Shown piece by piece: positions 5,855 through 7,778 of a stretch of DNA of 7,778 nucleotides (position 1 is the first letter of the stretch; each line of letters opens with the position of its first letter). A program made the position numbers and the translations under genes. Origin of the DNA: Betaproteobacteria bacterium. GTDB lineage: Bacteria; Pseudomonadota; Gammaproteobacteria; Burkholderiales; Burkholderiaceae_E. Location: positions 1-7,778 of the forward strand of contig VGHV01000108.1 of the NCBI GenBank assembly GCA_016868095.1, given 5' to 3'. The notes under the pieces are model-generated. The model had not been told where the DNA came from and searched no databases. It was given only the letters and a program-made list of their open reading frames with translations.

Positions 5855-7021
5855 TCAAGACACAGTATAACGATCGATAAACGACTCTTTGACGGTAACA
5901 CCCAAGCCAGGTCGATCTGGTATTTCAATCATTCCTTCCTCCACCTTAAACTGCTCTTGAGCAAGTTCTTGAAGTAAAGGGTTTGCTCCTAATGAGTACT
6001 CTAGGATCCAGCCCGCAGGTGAAGCTGCCGCAACATGCATTCCCGCAGCAAAAGCGAGGGCACCAGTCCAAAGATGCGGGGCAAGCCGAAGATTCCAAGC
6101 AGATGCGATTGCGCCAATTCTTATTGCCTCTGTGACACCACCGCATATGGCTAAGTCTGGCTGAAAAATGTCTGCTGCTCCTAACTCCGCCAGCTCTCGA
6201 TAATCGAATCGGTTGAATTCACTCTCGCCAGTCGCTATAGGAATTGATGTTGATCTCCGGACCTCGGCAAGCCCGCGCTTGTCGTCTGCACTAACGGGTT
6301 CCTCGAACCATAGTAGATTTGCGTCTTCGGCAAGTCTGCAAAACTGCTTGGCTTCTGAAACCGTGAAGGTACCATGGGCATCACATGCAAGTCCGATCGT
6401 TGGTCCAAGTGCTTCCCTCGCGGCGTGGACACGACGGGCGGAATGACTGGGTGAACCATCAATGATGCCCACTCTCATCTTTACCGCACTAAAACCGCCG
6501 CGCTGCACATAGCCAAGCAACTGATCTCCGATTAGGTCAACACCCGCCCAACCACCTGAAGCGTATGCGGGCATGCGATCCGATCTCCTGCCACCTAACA
6601 ACCTCCAGACCGGCGCGCCAAGTGATTTGCCGAGGATGTCCCACAACGCGATATCGATGCCGCTCATGCCGGCGACTGTGATGCCTCTTCTTCCTAAGAT
6701 TGGGAAGACATGTCCTTCGCGGAGGGCGTAATGTGCACGGCTACCGTTATATATTGTGTCAGCAAGACGGTTAATGTCGCGAGGGTCCTCACCGACTAGC
6801 GAAGGCCCTATCCGTTGATTGATTAAGCTAGTTAGGGCAGAGCAGTTCGAAGCACTACCAACTTCCTCCTTGGCCTCTCCCCATCCGACGATCCCACAAC
6901 TCGTTTCTATCCGGACGATCACTGCGTCGAAGGACGAGACCCTGCCAAAATCAGAGACGTGTTGATTTTCGTAAGGAATCGGAACATGGACCCAATGAGC
7001 TAGGACCTTTTTTATCTTCAT
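5855..7021 (-). CDS. Mandelate racemase/muconate lactonizing enzyme-family protein (enolase superfamily), likely acid-sugar dehydratase
   Basis: A 388-residue protein starting at the ATG at 7019-7021. The capping domain spans about residues 1-120 (FDAVIVRIET...GIVGWGEA), then the barrel. All expected catalytic positions are present: K181-M-R183 (K-x-R at the end of strand 2), Mg2+ ligands D214 (ACDAH), E240 (WFEEP) and E266 (TGESE), and the D289/H316 dyad. Spacings E240-E266 (26) and D289-H316 (27) equal those of mandelate racemase. This is the mandelate-racemase subgroup, where most known members dehydrate sugar acids and a few racemise. The start follows the stop of the upstream hydroxyacid dehydrogenase by two bases (TGA-TC-ATG), so the two are very probably translationally coupled. 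It converges with the small-subunit gene across a 29-bp gap. It is only distantly similar to the other enolase-superfamily protein in this window (K-x-R here, K-x-N there), so the two are not a recent duplication. Substrate cannot be assigned by eye. Confidence 0.9.
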   Translation of the reverse strand: MKIKKVLAHWVHVPIPYENQHVSDFGRVSSFDAVIVRIETSCGIVGWGEAKEEVGSASNCSALTSLINQRIGPSLVGEDPRDINRLADTIYNGSRAHYALREGHVFPILGRRGITVAGMSGIDIALWDILGKSLGAPVWRLLGGRRSDRMPAYASGGWAGVDLIGDQLLGYVQRGGFSAVKMRVGIIDGSPSHSARRVHAAREALGPTIGLACDAHGTFTVSEAKQFCRLAEDANLLWFEEPVSADDKRGLAEVRRSTSIPIATGESEFNRFDYRELAELGAADIFQPDLAICGGVTEAIRIGAIASAWNLRLAPHLWTGALAFAAGMHVAAASPAGWILEYSLGANPLLQELAQEQFKVEEGMIEIPDRPGLGVTVKESFIDRYTVS

Positions 7022-7023
7022 GA

Positions 7024-7778
7024 TCAGGTTACGTTTGCAGATGTATCGATCATTTGCCAGCGTCGCTCGATAGCCTCACCCTGTTCCTTGTTGATCAGAT
7101 GCTCAGGTAGTTTTCCTTCTTCCATGGCTTCAATTTGTCTGACCACCATTTCGCTCATGACCTCCATGCTTTCATCGGTAATGCCAGCTAAATGAGGCGA
7201 TAAAACGATCTGCTGCATGTTTCTTAGTGGTGAAGTTTCAGGTAACGGCTGAACATGGAATACATCAAGCGCAGCTCCCCCAAGTTGCCCCTCTTTTAGC
7301 GCGGAGATTAGCGCTTGCTCATCAATGACGGCTCCTCGAGAGACGTTGATTAGCTTTGCGCCCCGCTTCAACATTTGGAGGGCTTTGTGGTCAATAAGTC
7401 CTTGTGTTTTTTCATTGAGGGGGCATGACAAAACAAGATAATCCGCTTGGCCAAGTGCCTCACCCAGAGGTTTGTATTCAATGAAATCCGAATGCCTTCG
7501 AGATGTCTGCGTTACACCGATCACTCGCATGTTAAAACCAGTGCTACAAATTTTGGCAATCATGGACCCGATAGCACCGACACCGACGATGACAAGACAT
7601 TTGCCTTTGAGTTCTGTCGCATTCGAACTAAGTGCCCGCGCGGTTGCCCAGTCGTATTGATTGAGCGTGTTGTGCACCTGAACCAAGTGGCGCGAGAGAT
7701 TAATCAGCTGGCCGATGACATATTCAGCGACTGTCCTTGCGTTTGCGCCGGGTGCGTTTGCCACAGCTATCTTGAACT
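7024..7778 (-). CDS. D-isomer-specific 2-hydroxyacid dehydrogenase, 5' end cut by window edge
   Basis: The frame remains open to the right edge (FKIAVANAPGANA before and through the GTG at 7764), and this text belongs inside the family, so the gene is truncated and the N-terminal part of the substrate domain is missing. With numbering from GTG 7764, the nucleotide-binding domain shows GVGAIG (61-66), the R143 active-site region (NVSRGAVID), and H191 (LSPHLAG), the catalytic acid/base. The third catalytic position, normally Glu in DVFxxEPLP, is Gln172 (DVFHVQPLP); spacing from R143 is 29, as in D-lactate dehydrogenase. NAD-formate dehydrogenases also have Gln here, so the protein may be active. 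Residues R89-R90 after the second strand could favour NADP. Family members reduce 2-keto acids or oxidise D-2-hydroxyacids (for example glyoxylate/hydroxypyruvate or glycerate). It is the first visible gene of a minus-strand operon with an enolase-superfamily enzyme, fitting sugar-acid breakdown. Confidence 0.88.
   Translation of the reverse strand, partial: FKIAVANAPGANARTVAEYVIGQLINLSRHLVQVHNTLNQYDWATARALSSNATELKGKCLVIVGVGAIGSMIAKICSTGFNMRVIGVTQTSRRHSDFIEYKPLGEALGQADYLVLSCPLNEKTQGLIDHKALQMLKRGAKLINVSRGAVIDEQALISALKEGQLGGAALDVFHVQPLPETSPLRNMQQIVLSPHLAGITDESMEVMSEMVVRQIEAMEEGKLPEHLINKEQGEAIERRWQMIDTSANVT

Overview
The window looks like a piece of a proteobacterial chromosome. The strongest pointer is a Coq7-type ubiquinone hydroxylase domain, which implies an aerobic ubiquinone user. 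A Tat-type signal peptide and the overall gene content fit a beta- or gammaproteobacterium. Base composition is moderate, about half GC by eye. Nothing in the sequence fixes the genus. There are no transposases, phage genes, CRISPR arrays, tRNAs or rRNAs.

Left part (1-2296), housekeeping-like. A plus-strand gene enters from the left edge and encodes the end of a DCC-family (DUF393) thiol-oxidoreductase domain fused to a di-iron Coq7 domain. It is followed by a class I SAM-dependent methyltransferase that, unusually, carries a twin-arginine/lipobox leader. A small glyoxalase/VOC-fold gene on the minus strand converges on it, and a near-perfect palindrome lies at the junction.

Middle part (2297-5825), a likely plus-strand operon starting from a 137-bp divergent intergenic region. 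It encodes an enolase-superfamily (mandelate racemase/muconate lactonizing type) protein starting at a GTG with a clear Shine-Dalgarno, a GMC-family FAD oxidoreductase with a three-cysteine motif like that of [3Fe-4S] FAD-dependent sugar dehydrogenases, and a small gluconate-2-dehydrogenase-subunit-3-like partner. Together these suggest oxidation of a sugar or sugar acid by the GMC complex and dehydration of an acid sugar by the enolase-superfamily enzyme.

Right part (5855-7778), a minus-strand operon converging on the first. A D-isomer-specific 2-hydroxyacid dehydrogenase, truncated by the right edge, is followed two bases later by a second, only distantly similar, enolase-superfamily enzyme with complete catalytic residues. 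The dehydrogenase has Gln where the catalytic Glu is normally found.

As a whole, 2434-7778 looks like an acid-sugar catabolic island whose substrate cannot be read from sequence alone. No transporter, regulator, aldolase, kinase or cytochrome c subunit is visible; they may lie outside the window.
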